From Allobosea sp. WAO (GTDB taxonomy: Bacteria; Pseudomonadota; Alphaproteobacteria; Rhizobiales; Beijerinckiaceae): a stretch of DNA of 64,000 bases. Every line of letters begins with the position of its first letter. Positions within the stretch are counted from its first letter, which is position 1. The translations under genes were made by a program, and so were the position numbers. This document shows positions 37,684 through 48,139 of the stretch, in pieces. The stretch lies in the NCBI RefSeq assembly GCF_001509835.1, contig NZ_JXTJ01000008.1:682001-746000 (forward strand), given 5' to 3'. The notes under the pieces are model-generated. The model was not told where the DNA came from, made no database searches, and worked only from the letters and a program-made list of their open reading frames with translations.

Positions 37684-38268
37684 ATGGCCATGACTGCGAT
37701 CGATCGCGGCGATCCGCTCGTCGCACCCGCGCCTAAGGGTCTGCTCGGCCCTGACGGCAAGCCCGTCGGCTCGCGCGATCCCTTCTTCGTCGAGATCAAC
37801 AACGAGCTCGCCGACAAGGGCTTCCTCGTCACCGCGACCGACGACCTGATCAACTGGTCGCGCACCGGCTCGCTGATGTGGATGACCTTCGGTCTCGCCT
37901 GCTGCGCGGTCGAGATGATGCAGCTCTCCATGCCGCGCTATGACGTCGAGCGCTTCGGCTTCGCGCCGCGCGCCTCGCCGCGCCAGTCGGACGTGATGAT
38001 CGTCGCGGGCACTCTGACCAACAAGATGGCTCCGGCTTTGCGCAAGGTCTACGACCAGATGCCGGAGCCGCGCTACGTCATCTCGATGGGCTCCTGCGCC
38101 AATGGCGGCGGCTACTACCACTACAGCTATTCGGTGGTGCGCGGCTGCGACCGCATCGTGCCGATCGACATCTACGTGCCGGGCTGCCCGCCGACTGCGG
38201 AGGCTCTGCTCTACGGTGTTCTGCTGCTGCAGAAGAAGATCCGCCGCACGGGTACGATCGAGCGGTAA
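37684..38268 (+). CDS. nuoB: NADH-quinone oxidoreductase subunit B
   Basis: This 194-residue subunit binds cluster N2, the last iron-sulfur centre before quinone. Cys ligands are in [20 protein letters not shown] and [11 protein letters not shown]. The N-terminus has about 30 extra residues before the conserved domain, as is common in this order. A REPIN-like repeat follows immediately, before nuoC. Confidence 0.97.
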   Translation: MAMTAIDRGDPLVAPAPKGLLGPDGKPVGSRDPFFVEINNELADKGFLVTATDDLINWSRTGSLMWMTFGLACCAVEMMQLSMPRYDVERFGFAPRASPRQSDVMIVAGTLTNKMAPALRKVYDQMPEPRYVISMGSCANGGGYYHYSYSVVRGCDRIVPIDIYVPGCPPTAEALLYGVLLLQKKIRRTGTIER

Positions 38269-38277
38269 TGTATGCGC

Positions 38278-38383
38278 GTCATGGTCGGGCTTGTCCCGAC
38301 CATCTCCTGAGGGAGAGGCGCGGATTGGACAGGGCAAAGCCGAAGTCTGCATGAGATGGCCGGGCCAATCCCGGCCAGGATGC
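38278..38383. repeat. REPIN-like inverted pair of palindromic repeats, copy 3, inside the nuo operon
   Basis: The left unit is ATGGTCGGG / CCCGACCAT around CTTGT (38281-38303), preceded by GTC as in copies 1 and 2. The right unit on the opposite strand is ATGGCCGGG, five bases, CCCGGCCAGGAT (38356-38381). The pair begins nine bases after the nuoB stop and ends before the nuoC ribosome binding site. Confidence 0.75.
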
Positions 38384-38408
38384 AGGCGGGGCGACCGAAG
38401 GTGAGACG

Positions 38409-39014
38409 ATGAGCGAAGCGCTCGTGACATTGGGCGAAGAGATCAAGGCGGCGCTGCCCGGCGCGGTCACGAACGCGCTCGTCGCTTTCGACGAGCTCAC
38501 CATCGAGGCCGAGGCCAGCGCCATCGTCCAGGTGCTGCGCACGCTCTATGACGATCAGCGCTTTCGCTTCGTCAATTTCACCGACATCGCCGGCGCCGAC
38601 TATCCCGGCCGCGAGAAGCGCTTCGACGTGGTCTACCACCTGCTTTCGCCGCGTCACAACGTGCGCATCCGGGTGAAGGTCCAGACCGACGAGGCGACCC
38701 CGGTTCCCTCGGTGATCGAGGTCTTCCCGGCCGCGAACTGGTACGAGCGCGAGGCTTACGACTTCTACGGCATCCTGTTCTCGGGCCACCCGGACCTGCG
38801 CCGCATCCTCACCGATTACGGTTTCGAGGGCTATCCGCTGCGCAAGGACTTCCCGCTGACCGGCTTCGTCGAGGTCCGCTATGACGACGAGCAGAAGCGC
38901 GTCGTCTACGAGCCGGTGAAGCTCAACCAGGAGTTCCGCAACTTCGACTTCCTCTCGCCCTGGGAAGGCACGGACTACGTGCTGCCCGGCGACGAGAAGG
39001 CGAAGGGGGCCTGA
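38409..39014 (+). CDS. nuoC: NADH-quinone oxidoreductase subunit C
   Basis: This 201-residue peripheral-arm subunit (30 kDa type) has the signature [39 protein letters not shown], seen here as [10 protein letters not shown] and [10 protein letters not shown]. It is a separate gene, not fused to nuoD. Four bases separate it from the GFA-family gene. Confidence 0.96.
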   Translation: MSEALVTLGEEIKAALPGAVTNALVAFDELTIEAEASAIVQVLRTLYDDQRFRFVNFTDIAGADYPGREKRFDVVYHLLSPRHNVRIRVKVQTDEATPVPSVIEVFPAANWYEREAYDFYGILFSGHPDLRRILTDYGFEGYPLRKDFPLTGFVEVRYDDEQKRVVYEPVKLNQEFRNFDFLSPWEGTDYVLPGDEKAKGA

Positions 39015-39018
39015 GGCG

Positions 39019-39456
39019 ATGGCTGAAAGCGCGCCCGTATCGGGAGGCTGTCTGTGCGGTGCGGTCCGTTTCCGCGCCACGCCGGCTAAGCTTGAGATGG
39101 ATGTCTGCCATTGCAGCATGTGCCGGCGCTGGAGCGGCGGCGTGTTCATGGCAGTACCCTGCGGCGAGGTTACGATCGAGGACGAGAGCCGTCTTGGCCG
39201 CTACCCGTCCTCCGATTGGGGCGAGCGCCAGTTCTGCTCGGTCTGCGGGTCGAGCCTGTTCTGGCGGCTGCGCGAAGGCGAGGGCCATGTCGCCGTCTCG
39301 CTGCAGAGCTTCGACGATCTGACGCCTTTCAACTTCCTCGAAGAGATCTTCATCGACGAGAAGCCAGGCCTCTATGCCTTCGCCGGCGAGCGCCCCCGCC
39401 TGACGGGTGCCGAGGTGATGGCGCGGTTCCAGGCTGAGCAGGACGCCCGGACATGA
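39019..39456 (+). CDS. GFA family (glutathione-dependent formaldehyde-activating-like) zinc protein
   Basis: The protein has 145 residues. Zinc ligands of the GFA/CENP-V fold are visible: [24 protein letters not shown] and [10 protein letters not shown]. The members of this family bind glutathione or act as S-hydroxymethylglutathione-related enzymes, but most are uncharacterised. It sits inside the nuo operon between nuoC and nuoD, starting four bases after nuoC and overlapping nuoD in ATGA, so it is co-translated with complex I subunits. It is not a complex I component in known systems. Confidence 0.92.
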   Translation: MAESAPVSGGCLCGAVRFRATPAKLEMDVCHCSMCRRWSGGVFMAVPCGEVTIEDESRLGRYPSSDWGERQFCSVCGSSLFWRLREGEGHVAVSLQSFDDLTPFNFLEEIFIDEKPGLYAFAGERPRLTGAEVMARFQAEQDART

Positions 39457-40643
39457 GCGAGCACAATATCCGCAACTTCTCGATCAACTTCGGCCCGCAG
39501 CATCCGGCGGCGCACGGCGTGCTGCGCCTCGTGCTGGAGCTCGACGGCGAAATCGTCGAGCGCGTCGACCCGCATATCGGCCTGCTGCATCGCGGCACCG
39601 AGAAGCTGATCGAGGCCAAGACCTATCTCCAGGCGCTGCCCTATTTCGACCGGCTCGACTATGTCGCGCCGATGAACCAGGAGCATGCCTATTCGCTCGC
39701 GGTCGAGAAGCTGATGGGCGTGACGGTGCCGCGCCGCGGCCAGCTCATCCGCGTGCTCTATTCCGAGATCGGCCGCATCCTCTCGCACATCCTCAACGTC
39801 ACCACGCAGGCCATGGACGTTGGCGCGCTCACCCCGCCGCTCTGGGGCTTCGAGGAGCGCGAGAAGCTGATGATCTTCTACGAGCGGGCCTGCGGCGCGC
39901 GCATGCACGCGGCCTATGTTCGGCCCGGCGGCGTCCACCAGGACCTGCCGCCCTCGCTGATCCACGACATTGCCGAATGGTGCGATCCGTTCCTCAAGGT
40001 CTGCGACGACCTGGAGGGCCTGCTCACCGACAACCGCATCTTCAAGCAGCGCAATGTCGACATCGGCGTCGTCGATCTCGAGACCTGCTGGAAATGGGGT
40101 TTCTCGGGCGTGATGGTGCGCGGTTCCGGCGCCGCCTGGGACCTGCGCAAGAGCCAGCCCTACGAGTGCTACGAGGAGATGGAATTCGACATCCCCGTCG
40201 GCAAGAACGGCGACTGCTACGACCGCTACTGCATCCGCATGGAAGAGATGCGCCAGTCGGTCCGCATCATGAAGCAGTGCTGCGAGAAGCTGCTCGCGGC
40301 CGATGGCGGCGGCCCGGTCTCTTCGCTCGACGGCAAGATGGTGCCGCCCAAGCGCGGCGAGATGAAGCGCTCGATGGAAGCGCTGATCCACCACTTCAAG
40401 CTCTATACCGAGGGCTACAAGGTGCCCGAGGGCGAGGTCTACGCCGCGGTCGAGGCCCCGAAGGGCGAATTCGGCGTCTATCTCGTCTCCGACGGCACCA
40501 ACAAGCCCTATCGCTGCAAGATCAAGGCCCCGGGCTTCGCCCATCTCCAGGCCATGGACTTCATGTGCCGCAAGCACATGCTGGCGGACGTCTCCGCCAT
40601 CCTCGGCTCCCTCGATATCGTCTTTGGTGAGGTGGACCGCTGA
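39453..40643 (+). CDS. nuoD: NADH-quinone oxidoreductase subunit D
   Basis: This 396-residue subunit (49 kDa type) forms the quinone site with NuoB. Signatures are [21 protein letters not shown] near the start, [14 protein letters not shown], and the C-terminal DIVFGEVDR. Its ATG overlaps the GFA gene stop and its stop overlaps the nuoE start (TGATG). Confidence 0.97.
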   Translation: MSEHNIRNFSINFGPQHPAAHGVLRLVLELDGEIVERVDPHIGLLHRGTEKLIEAKTYLQALPYFDRLDYVAPMNQEHAYSLAVEKLMGVTVPRRGQLIRVLYSEIGRILSHILNVTTQAMDVGALTPPLWGFEEREKLMIFYERACGARMHAAYVRPGGVHQDLPPSLIHDIAEWCDPFLKVCDDLEGLLTDNRIFKQRNVDIGVVDLETCWKWGFSGVMVRGSGAAWDLRKSQPYECYEEMEFDIPVGKNGDCYDRYCIRMEEMRQSVRIMKQCCEKLLAADGGGPVSSLDGKMVPPKRGEMKRSMEALIHHFKLYTEGYKVPEGEVYAAVEAPKGEFGVYLVSDGTNKPYRCKIKAPGFAHLQAMDFMCRKHMLADVSAILGSLDIVFGEVDR

Positions 40644-41887
40644 TGTCCGTCCGTCGTCTCGCGCCCGATCACGTCCAGCCCGCCTCCTTCGCCTTCACCG
40701 CGGCGAACGAGAACTGGGCCGACCAGCAGATCGCCAAATATCCAGATGGCCGCCAGGCCTCGGCCGTGATTCCGCTCCTGTGGAAGGCGCAGGAGCAGCA
40801 TGATGGCTGGGTGCCGCGCGCTGCGATCGAGGCCGTCGCGAAGAAGCTCTCCATGGCGCCGATGCGCGTGCTGGAAGTCGCGACCTTTTACACCATGTTC
40901 AACCTGCAGCCGGTCGGACAGCATTTCGTCCAGCTCTGCGGCACCACGCCCTGCGCGCTGCGCGGCGCCGAGGCGCTGAAGAAGGTCTGCGAGGACGTCA
41001 TCGGCCCGCAATCGACCGTGAGCGACGACGGCAAGCTTTCCTGGCTCGAGGTCGAGTGCCTCGGCGCCTGCTGCAACGCGCCGATGGCGCAGATCAATTT
41101 CGACTATTACGAGGATCTGACGCCGGAGAATTTCCGCAAGCTCCTCGACGATCTCCGTCATGGCCGCCCGACCAAGCCCGGCCCGCAGATCGACCGTTCC
41201 TGCTCGGAGCCGGTCGGTGGCGGCGAGACGCTGAAGGACGCCGCGCTCTATGACGGCTCGGTGATCGGCGCCGGCAACTGGCAGCAGCGCATCGCCAAGC
41301 AGCGCGAAGAGGCCGCGATCAAGATCGCCAGCGAGAAGGCCGCGGCCGAAGCCAAGGCGAAGGCGGAGGCTGAAGCCGCCGCCGCGATCGGTAAGGCCGG
41401 CCCGACCGACATCAAGACCGCGCCGGCCCCGGAAGCCGCAGCACCCGGCCGCCCGAAGCCGTCCGAGCCCGGTCAGCCGGCCAGCGCTGCGCAGGACACC
41501 CCGTCGGCGACCGGCAAGGCGATCAAGGACGATGCCAAGCCCGAAACCAAGCCGGCTGCGGCCGCGAAGGCCGCCCCGGTTGCCGAAGCTGCGCCGGCCG
41601 TAGCCGAAGCCAAGCCCGCGTTGCTCACCGCGGCGCGTGGCGGTAAGGGCGACGACCTCGAGCTGATCTGGGGCGTCGGTCCGAAGCTGGCGACGATGCT
41701 CAACGAGATGGGCATCTGGCATTACGATCAGATCGCGGCCTGGACGCCGGCCGAGCTGGCCTGGGTCGATGCGCGTGTGACTGGATTCAAGGGCAGGGCG
41801 GTCCGTGACGACTGGATCGGCCAGGCCAAGAAGCTTGCGACCGGCTGGCGGCCGGACAGCAAGCTCGGCGACAAGCCGGTGAAGTGA
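40643..41887 (+). CDS. nuoE: NADH-quinone oxidoreductase subunit E with C-terminal extension
   Basis: The first 200 residues are a normal 24-kDa subunit with [2Fe-2S] ligands Cys99, Cys104, Cys139 and Cys143 (CGTTPC and CLGAC). The protein continues to 414 residues, about 200 more than the classical subunit. The extra part is an Ala/Pro/Lys-rich linker (about 220-325) and a terminal helix-hairpin-helix-like domain ([21 protein letters not shown]). Such tails are known in related alphaproteobacteria; their role is not known. Confidence 0.95.
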   Translation: MSVRRLAPDHVQPASFAFTAANENWADQQIAKYPDGRQASAVIPLLWKAQEQHDGWVPRAAIEAVAKKLSMAPMRVLEVATFYTMFNLQPVGQHFVQLCGTTPCALRGAEALKKVCEDVIGPQSTVSDDGKLSWLEVECLGACCNAPMAQINFDYYEDLTPENFRKLLDDLRHGRPTKPGPQIDRSCSEPVGGGETLKDAALYDGSVIGAGNWQQRIAKQREEAAIKIASEKAAAEAKAKAEAEAAAAIGKAGPTDIKTAPAPEAAAPGRPKPSEPGQPASAAQDTPSATGKAIKDDAKPETKPAAAAKAAPVAEAAPAVAEAKPALLTAARGGKGDDLELIWGVGPKLATMLNEMGIWHYDQIAAWTPAELAWVDARVTGFKGRAVRDDWIGQAKKLATGWRPDSKLGDKPVK

Positions 41888-41897
41888 GGCGAAAACC

Positions 41898-43202
<1,305 letters not shown>

Positions 43203-43206
43203 GACC

Positions 43207-45270
43207 ATGACCAAGCTTCTGATCGACGGCATCGAGGTCGACGTTCCCCCGGAGTACACCGTGCTCCAGGCCTGCGAGGCGGCCGGCGCCGAGGTGCCGC
43301 GCTTCTGCTTCCACGAGCGGCTCTCCATCGCCGGCAATTGCCGCATGTGCCTGGTCGAGGTGAAGGGTGGTCCGCCAAAGCCGCAGGCCTCCTGCGCTAT
43401 CGGCGTGCGCGATCTGCGCCCCGGCCCGAACGGCGAGCCGCCGGTCGTCTCGACGAAGTCGCCGATGGTCAAGAAGGCGCGCGAAGGGGTGATGGAGTTC
43501 CTGCTCATCAACCACCCGCTCGACTGCCCGATCTGCGACCAGGGCGGCGAGTGCGACCTGCAGGACCAGGCGATGGCCTATGGCGTCGACACCTCGCGCT
43601 TCGCCGAGAACAAGCGCGCCGTCGAGGACAAGTATATCGGCCCGTTGGTGAAGACCTCGATGACGCGCTGCATCCAGTGCACGCGCTGCGTCCGCTTCAC
43701 CACCGAGGTCGCCGGTGCCACGGATCTCGGCGCGATCGGTCGCGGCGAGGACATGGAGATCACCACCTATCTCGAGCAGGCGATGAGCTCCGAGCTGCAG
43801 GGCAATGTCGTCGACCTCTGCCCGGTCGGCGCGCTGACCTCGCGGCCCTACCAGAACAAAGCCCGCCCCTGGGAGCTGACCAAGACCGAATCCATCGACG
43901 TGATGGACGCGGTCGGCTCGGCGATCCGGGTCGATTCCCGCGGCCGCGAGGTGATGCGCGTCCTGCCGCGCATCAACGAGGCGGTGAACGAGGAGTGGAT
44001 CTCCGACAAGACCCGCCACATCGCCGATGGGCTGAAGACCCAGCGTCTCGACCGGCCCTATATCCGGCAGAACGGCGCACTTCGTCCGGCGAGCTGGAAC
44101 GAGGCACTGGCGCTGGTCGCGAGCAAGCTCAAGGCGGCCAAGCCGGAGCGCATCGGCGCGATCGCCGGCGACCTCGCCGCAGTCGAAGAGATGTTCGCGC
44201 TGAAAAGCCTGATCGCCGGCCTCGGCTCGAGTAATCTCGACTGCCGCCAGGACGGTGCGAAGCTCGACACGAAGTTCGGCCGCGCTGCTTACATCCTCAA
44301 CAGCGGCATTGCCGGGATCGAGGACGCGACCTCGCTGCTGATCATCGGCGCCAACCCGCGCAAGGAAGCCGCGATCATCAATGCGCGCATTCGTAAGCGC
44401 TGGCTGCGCGGCGACTTCAAGGTCACCGTCATCGGCGAGCCGGTCGACCTGACCTATGCGCATGAGCATCTCGGCGCCGGTCCCGAAACGCTTGCGGACC
44501 TCGTCAAGCGCGCCCCGGCCGCCGGCGAGCGTCCGCTGGTGCTGGTCGGGCAGGGCGCTCTCGCCCGTGCCGACGGCGCCGCCGTGCTCTCGCTCGCCGC
44601 CAAGGCGGCGCAGGTGCTCGGTGCGGTCAAGGAAGGCTGGAACGGTTTTGGCGTGCTGCACACCGCTGCTGCCCGCGTCGGTGCTCTCGACCTCGGTTTC
44701 GTGCCGGGTGAGGGCGGCCTCGACGTCGCCGGCATGACCGCGGCGGGCGCGCTCGACGTGCTCTACTTGCTCGGTGCCGACGAGATCGAGGTGCCGGCCG
44801 GCGCCTTCGTGATCTACCAGGGCAGCCATGGCGACAAGGGCGCGCATCGCGCCGACGTGATCCTGCCGGGCGCGACTTACACCGAGAAGTCCGGCACCTA
44901 CGTCAACACCGAAGGTCGGGTGCAGATGGCGGCTCGCGCCACCTTCCCGCCGGGCGACGCCAAGGAAGACTGGGCGATCCTGCGCGCGCTGTCGGCGGCG
45001 CTGGGCAAGGCCCTGCCGTTCGATTCGCTCGGTGCGCTCCGCCAGGCCCTCTATGCCGCGCACCCGCACTTTGCGGCCGTGGACGCTGTCGCGGCGGGCG
45101 ATGTCGCCGGCCTCTCGCAGCTCGCCGGTATCGGCGGGGCGACCGAGAAGGCGGGCTTCGTCTCGGCCGTGCACGATTTCTATTCGACCAACCCGATCGC
45201 GCGCGCTTCGGCCGTGATGGCGGAATGTTCGGCGCTGGCCTCCGGCCGGCTCCGGCAGGCGGCGGAGTAA
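43207..45270 (+). CDS. nuoG: NADH-quinone oxidoreductase subunit G
   Basis: This 687-residue subunit carries iron-sulfur clusters. The N-terminal [2Fe-2S] domain has [39 protein letters not shown] and [10 protein letters not shown] give the [4Fe-4S] ligands, with a His ligand in the N5-type site. A molybdopterin-oxidoreductase-like fold without cofactor completes the protein. The ATG at 43207 gives the normal MTKLLIDG start, although the frame is open into nuoF. Confidence 0.97.
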   Translation: MTKLLIDGIEVDVPPEYTVLQACEAAGAEVPRFCFHERLSIAGNCRMCLVEVKGGPPKPQASCAIGVRDLRPGPNGEPPVVSTKSPMVKKAREGVMEFLLINHPLDCPICDQGGECDLQDQAMAYGVDTSRFAENKRAVEDKYIGPLVKTSMTRCIQCTRCVRFTTEVAGATDLGAIGRGEDMEITTYLEQAMSSELQGNVVDLCPVGALTSRPYQNKARPWELTKTESIDVMDAVGSAIRVDSRGREVMRVLPRINEAVNEEWISDKTRHIADGLKTQRLDRPYIRQNGALRPASWNEALALVASKLKAAKPERIGAIAGDLAAVEEMFALKSLIAGLGSSNLDCRQDGAKLDTKFGRAAYILNSGIAGIEDATSLLIIGANPRKEAAIINARIRKRWLRGDFKVTVIGEPVDLTYAHEHLGAGPETLADLVKRAPAAGERPLVLVGQGALARADGAAVLSLAAKAAQVLGAVKEGWNGFGVLHTAAARVGALDLGFVPGEGGLDVAGMTAAGALDVLYLLGADEIEVPAGAFVIYQGSHGDKGAHRADVILPGATYTEKSGTYVNTEGRVQMAARATFPPGDAKEDWAILRALSAALGKALPFDSLGALRQALYAAHPHFAAVDAVAAGDVAGLSQLAGIGGATEKAGFVSAVHDFYSTNPIARASAVMAECSALASGRLRQAAE

Positions 45271-45277
45271 GCCTCAG

Positions 45278-46297
45278 ATGAACTGGGACCTCGTCCTCGA
45301 CCTCGCGATCATCGCCGGCAAGAGCCTGCTGCTGCTGGTCTGCCTGCTGGTCTTCATCGCCTATATCCTGCTCGCCGACCGCAAGATCTGGGCAGCGGTG
45401 CAGCTGCGCCGCGGCCCGAACGTGGTCGGGCCCTTCGGCCTGTTCCAGAGCTTCGCGGACCTTTTGAAGTTCGTCTTCAAGGAGCCGATCATCCCGGCCG
45501 GCGCCAATAAGGGCGTCTTCCTGCTGGCGCCGCTGGTCTCCTGCGTTCTCGCGCTGGCGGCCTGGGCCGTGATCCCGGTCGCCGAGGGCTGGGCGATCGC
45601 CGACATCAATGTCGGCGTGCTCTACATCCTGGCGATCTCGTCGCTCGGCATCTACGGCGTGATTATGGGCGGCTGGGCCTCGAACTCGAAGTACCCGTTC
45701 ATGGGCGCGCTGCGCTCGGCGGCGCAGATGGTCTCCTACGAGGTCTCGATCGGCTTCGTGATCATCACCGTGCTGCTCTGCGTCGGTTCGTTGAACCTCT
45801 CGGCGGTGGTCGAGGCGCAGAACTCCAGCGCCGGCATGTTCGGCTGGTACTGGCTGCCGCTTTTCCCGATGTTCGTGATCTTCTTCATCTCGGCGCTGGC
45901 CGAGACGAACCGCCCGCCCTTCGACCTGCCCGAGGCGGAATCGGAACTCGTCGCCGGCTTCATGGTCGAATACGCCTCGACCCCGTATCTGCTGTTCATG
46001 CTCGGCGAGTACGTAGCGATCATGACCATGTGCTCGATGACCACGATCCTGTTCCTCGGGGGCTGGCTGCCGCCGTTCCCGGTGGCGCCGTTCACCTGGC
46101 TGCCGGGCGTGTTCTGGTTCGCGCTCAAGGTCTGCCTGGTCTTCTTCATGTTCGCGATGGTGAAGGCCTTCGTGCCGCGCTACCGCTATGACCAGCTGAT
46201 GCGGCTGGGCTGGAAGGTGTTCCTGCCGCTGTCGCTCGCTTCGGTGGTCGTGGTCGCGGCGGTGCTGCAGATCACGGGCTGGGGTCCGGTGCGGTAG
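45278..46297 (+). CDS. nuoH: NADH-quinone oxidoreductase subunit H
   Basis: This 339-residue membrane subunit links the peripheral arm to the proton-pumping arm. Conserved segments are [46 protein letters not shown] and the C-terminal [20 protein letters not shown]. It has eight predicted helices. Confidence 0.97.
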   Translation: MNWDLVLDLAIIAGKSLLLLVCLLVFIAYILLADRKIWAAVQLRRGPNVVGPFGLFQSFADLLKFVFKEPIIPAGANKGVFLLAPLVSCVLALAAWAVIPVAEGWAIADINVGVLYILAISSLGIYGVIMGGWASNSKYPFMGALRSAAQMVSYEVSIGFVIITVLLCVGSLNLSAVVEAQNSSAGMFGWYWLPLFPMFVIFFISALAETNRPPFDLPEAESELVAGFMVEYASTPYLLFMLGEYVAIMTMCSMTTILFLGGWLPPFPVAPFTWLPGVFWFALKVCLVFFMFAMVKAFVPRYRYDQLMRLGWKVFLPLSLASVVVVAAVLQITGWGPVR

Positions 46298-46536
46298 TGG
46301 AAAGCTGGGCCGGCCCGCTCGGAGCCCTGATCGGCTTCGTCCTGGGTTGGCTCGAATACAAGCTGATCGGGGGTACCGTCACGGCGGCTTTGCGTCGGAC
46401 GAACTCGTCGAAGACGCAGGCCGAGCATGACGACTACGAGCGGCGCATCCGCCTGCTCCAGGCGATCCTGCTGGTGCTGATGGTCGGCGGCATGCCGGTT
46501 TTGGGTTACGTCATCGGCCGGACGCTGTTCGGTTGA
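46297..46536 (+). CDS. Small two-helix membrane protein inside the nuo operon
   Basis: The protein has 79 residues and starts with GTG, whose first base is the last base of the nuoH stop. Hydrophobic segments lie at about 6-24 and 55-75, separated by a charged stretch ([20 protein letters not shown]). I do not recognise a family. Position and overlap suggest translation coupled to nuoH; it ends 25 bases before nuoI. It could be an accessory or assembly factor, but nothing in the sequence proves this. Confidence 0.65.
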   Translation: MESWAGPLGALIGFVLGWLEYKLIGGTVTAALRRTNSSKTQAEHDDYERRIRLLQAILLVLMVGGMPVLGYVIGRTLFG

Positions 46537-46561
46537 AGGGAATGAAGAGGAACGTGAGGCG

Positions 46562-47050
46562 ATGTCACTCGCGCAAGCTGCCAAGGGACTGCTCCTCAAG
46601 GAGTTCGTCGGCGCGTTCGTCCTGTCGATGCGCTATTTCTTCAAGCCCAAGGCGACGCTGAACTATCCCTTCGAGAAGGGGCAGCTCTCACCGCGCTTCC
46701 GTGGCGAGCACGCGCTGCGCCGCTATCCGAACGGCGAGGAACGCTGCATCGCCTGCAAGCTCTGCGAGGCGATCTGCCCGGCGCAGGCCATCACCATCGA
46801 GGCCGGCCCGCGGCGCAATGACGGCACGCGCCGCACGACGCGTTACGACATCGACATGACCAAGTGCATCTATTGCGGCTTCTGCCAGGAGGCTTGCCCG
46901 GTCGATGCCATCGTCGAGGGACCGAATTTCGAGTTCGCCACCGAGACGCGCGAGGAGCTGTTCTACGACAAGGACCGGCTGCTCGCGAACGGGGCGCGGT
47001 GGGAGCGCGAGATCGCGCGCAACATCGCGATGGACGCCCCTTATCGCTGA
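46562..47050 (+). CDS. nuoI: NADH-quinone oxidoreductase subunit I
   Basis: This 162-residue subunit binds two [4Fe-4S] clusters through [15 protein letters not shown] and [15 protein letters not shown], the complete 8-Cys ferredoxin pattern. Length and C-terminus are normal. Confidence 0.97.
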   Translation: MSLAQAAKGLLLKEFVGAFVLSMRYFFKPKATLNYPFEKGQLSPRFRGEHALRRYPNGEERCIACKLCEAICPAQAITIEAGPRRNDGTRRTTRYDIDMTKCIYCGFCQEACPVDAIVEGPNFEFATETREELFYDKDRLLANGARWEREIARNIAMDAPYR

Positions 47051-47071
47051 GGATGCAGACCCGCCGCGCGG

Positions 47072-47100
47072 TTGTCGCTTCGGGTAGGCCTGACTATAGA
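47072..47100 (+). promoter_or_regulatory. Predicted internal promoter before nuoJ
   Basis: A -35 box TTGTCG (47072-47077), a 17-base spacer and a -10 box TATAGA (47095-47100) lie in the 134-base gap between nuoI and nuoJ. A start near 47107 would give a leader that begins with the hairpin at 47112-47137. Confidence 0.5.
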
Positions 47101-47111
47101 CGCTCCAAACT

Positions 47112-47137
47112 GCACCGGGACTCATGAGGCCCGGTGC
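47112..47137 (+). promoter_or_regulatory. Leader hairpin before nuoJ
   Basis: An 8-base perfect stem (GCACCGGG / CCCGGTGC) encloses CTCATGAG, itself a palindrome that can extend the structure. No T run follows, so it is more likely a stabilising leader or processing hairpin than a terminator. Confidence 0.5.
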
Positions 47138-47184
47138 GCGACGAAAAACGAGGGCCGCCCGGACGGGCGGAAAGGCTGGCAAAG

Positions 47185-47808
47185 ATGAATGCCGCAGCGG
47201 CTTTCTTCTATCTGTTCTCCGGGATCACCATCGCCTCCGCGCTGATGGTGGTGGCGGCGCGCAATCCCGTGCATTCGGTGCTGTTCCTGATCCTCGCCTT
47301 CGTCAACGCGGCCGGCCTGTTCCTGCTGCTCGGGGCCGAGTTCCTGGCGATGCTGTTGATCGTCGTCTATGTCGGCGCCGTCGCCGTGCTGTTCCTCTTC
47401 GTCGTGATGATGCTCGACGTCGATTTCGCCGAGTTCCGCCAGGGCTTCCTGCAGTACCTGCCGATCGGAGGGCTGATCGGCCTGATCTTCGCGGTCGAGC
47501 TCTTGCTCGTCGTCGGCACCTGGGCCATCGACCCGCAGATCGTGCGCGCTCCGGTCGCCGCGATCCCGAGCAATATCAGCAACACCGAGGCCATCGGCCG
47601 GGTGCTCTACACACAGTACATCTACTACTTCCAGGCGGCGGGGCTCGTCCTGCTCGTCGCCATGATCGGCGCCATCGTGCTGACCCTGCGTGAGCGGCCC
47701 GGCGTCAAGCGCCAGAACATCGTCGCGCAGAACGCCCGCACCAAGGCGACCGCTATGGACGTGAAGAAGGTGCCGTCGCGCGCCGGCGTTCCCGAGGAGC
47801 TCGCGTAA
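47185..47808 (+). CDS. nuoJ: NADH-quinone oxidoreductase subunit J
   Basis: This 207-residue membrane subunit has five helices and the conserved [20 protein letters not shown] segment. The ATG at 47185 gives the usual N-terminal helix [16 protein letters not shown]. Its stop overlaps the nuoK start in TAATG. Confidence 0.96.
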   Translation: MNAAAAFFYLFSGITIASALMVVAARNPVHSVLFLILAFVNAAGLFLLLGAEFLAMLLIVVYVGAVAVLFLFVVMMLDVDFAEFRQGFLQYLPIGGLIGLIFAVELLLVVGTWAIDPQIVRAPVAAIPSNISNTEAIGRVLYTQYIYYFQAAGLVLLVAMIGAIVLTLRERPGVKRQNIVAQNARTKATAMDVKKVPSRAGVPEELA

Positions 47809-48113
47809 TGATCGGTCTGGGCCACTATCTCGCGGTTGGCGCGATCCTGTTCACGCTGGGCGTGCTCGGCATATTCATCAACCGCAAGAACGTCATCGTC
47901 ATCCTGATGTCGGTCGAGCTCATCCTGCTCGCGGTGAACATCAACTTCGTCGCGTTCTCGAGCTTCCTCGGCGACATCGTCGGCCAGATCTTCGCGCTGC
48001 TGGTGTTGACCGTCGCGGCCGCTGAAGCCGCGATCGGCCTCGCCATTCTCGTCGTCTACTTCCGCAACCGCGGCACGATCGCGGTGGAAGACATCAACAT
48101 GATGAAAGGCTGA
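47808..48113 (+). CDS. nuoK: NADH-quinone oxidoreductase subunit K
   Basis: This 101-residue membrane subunit has three helices. The conserved Glu residues of the proton path lie in [15 protein letters not shown] and [13 protein letters not shown]. Length is normal. Confidence 0.97.
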   Translation: MIGLGHYLAVGAILFTLGVLGIFINRKNVIVILMSVELILLAVNINFVAFSSFLGDIVGQIFALLVLTVAAAEAAIGLAILVVYFRNRGTIAVEDINMMKG

Positions 48114-48139
48114 GCGCCCACCAGCGCCCGCATCCTGCC

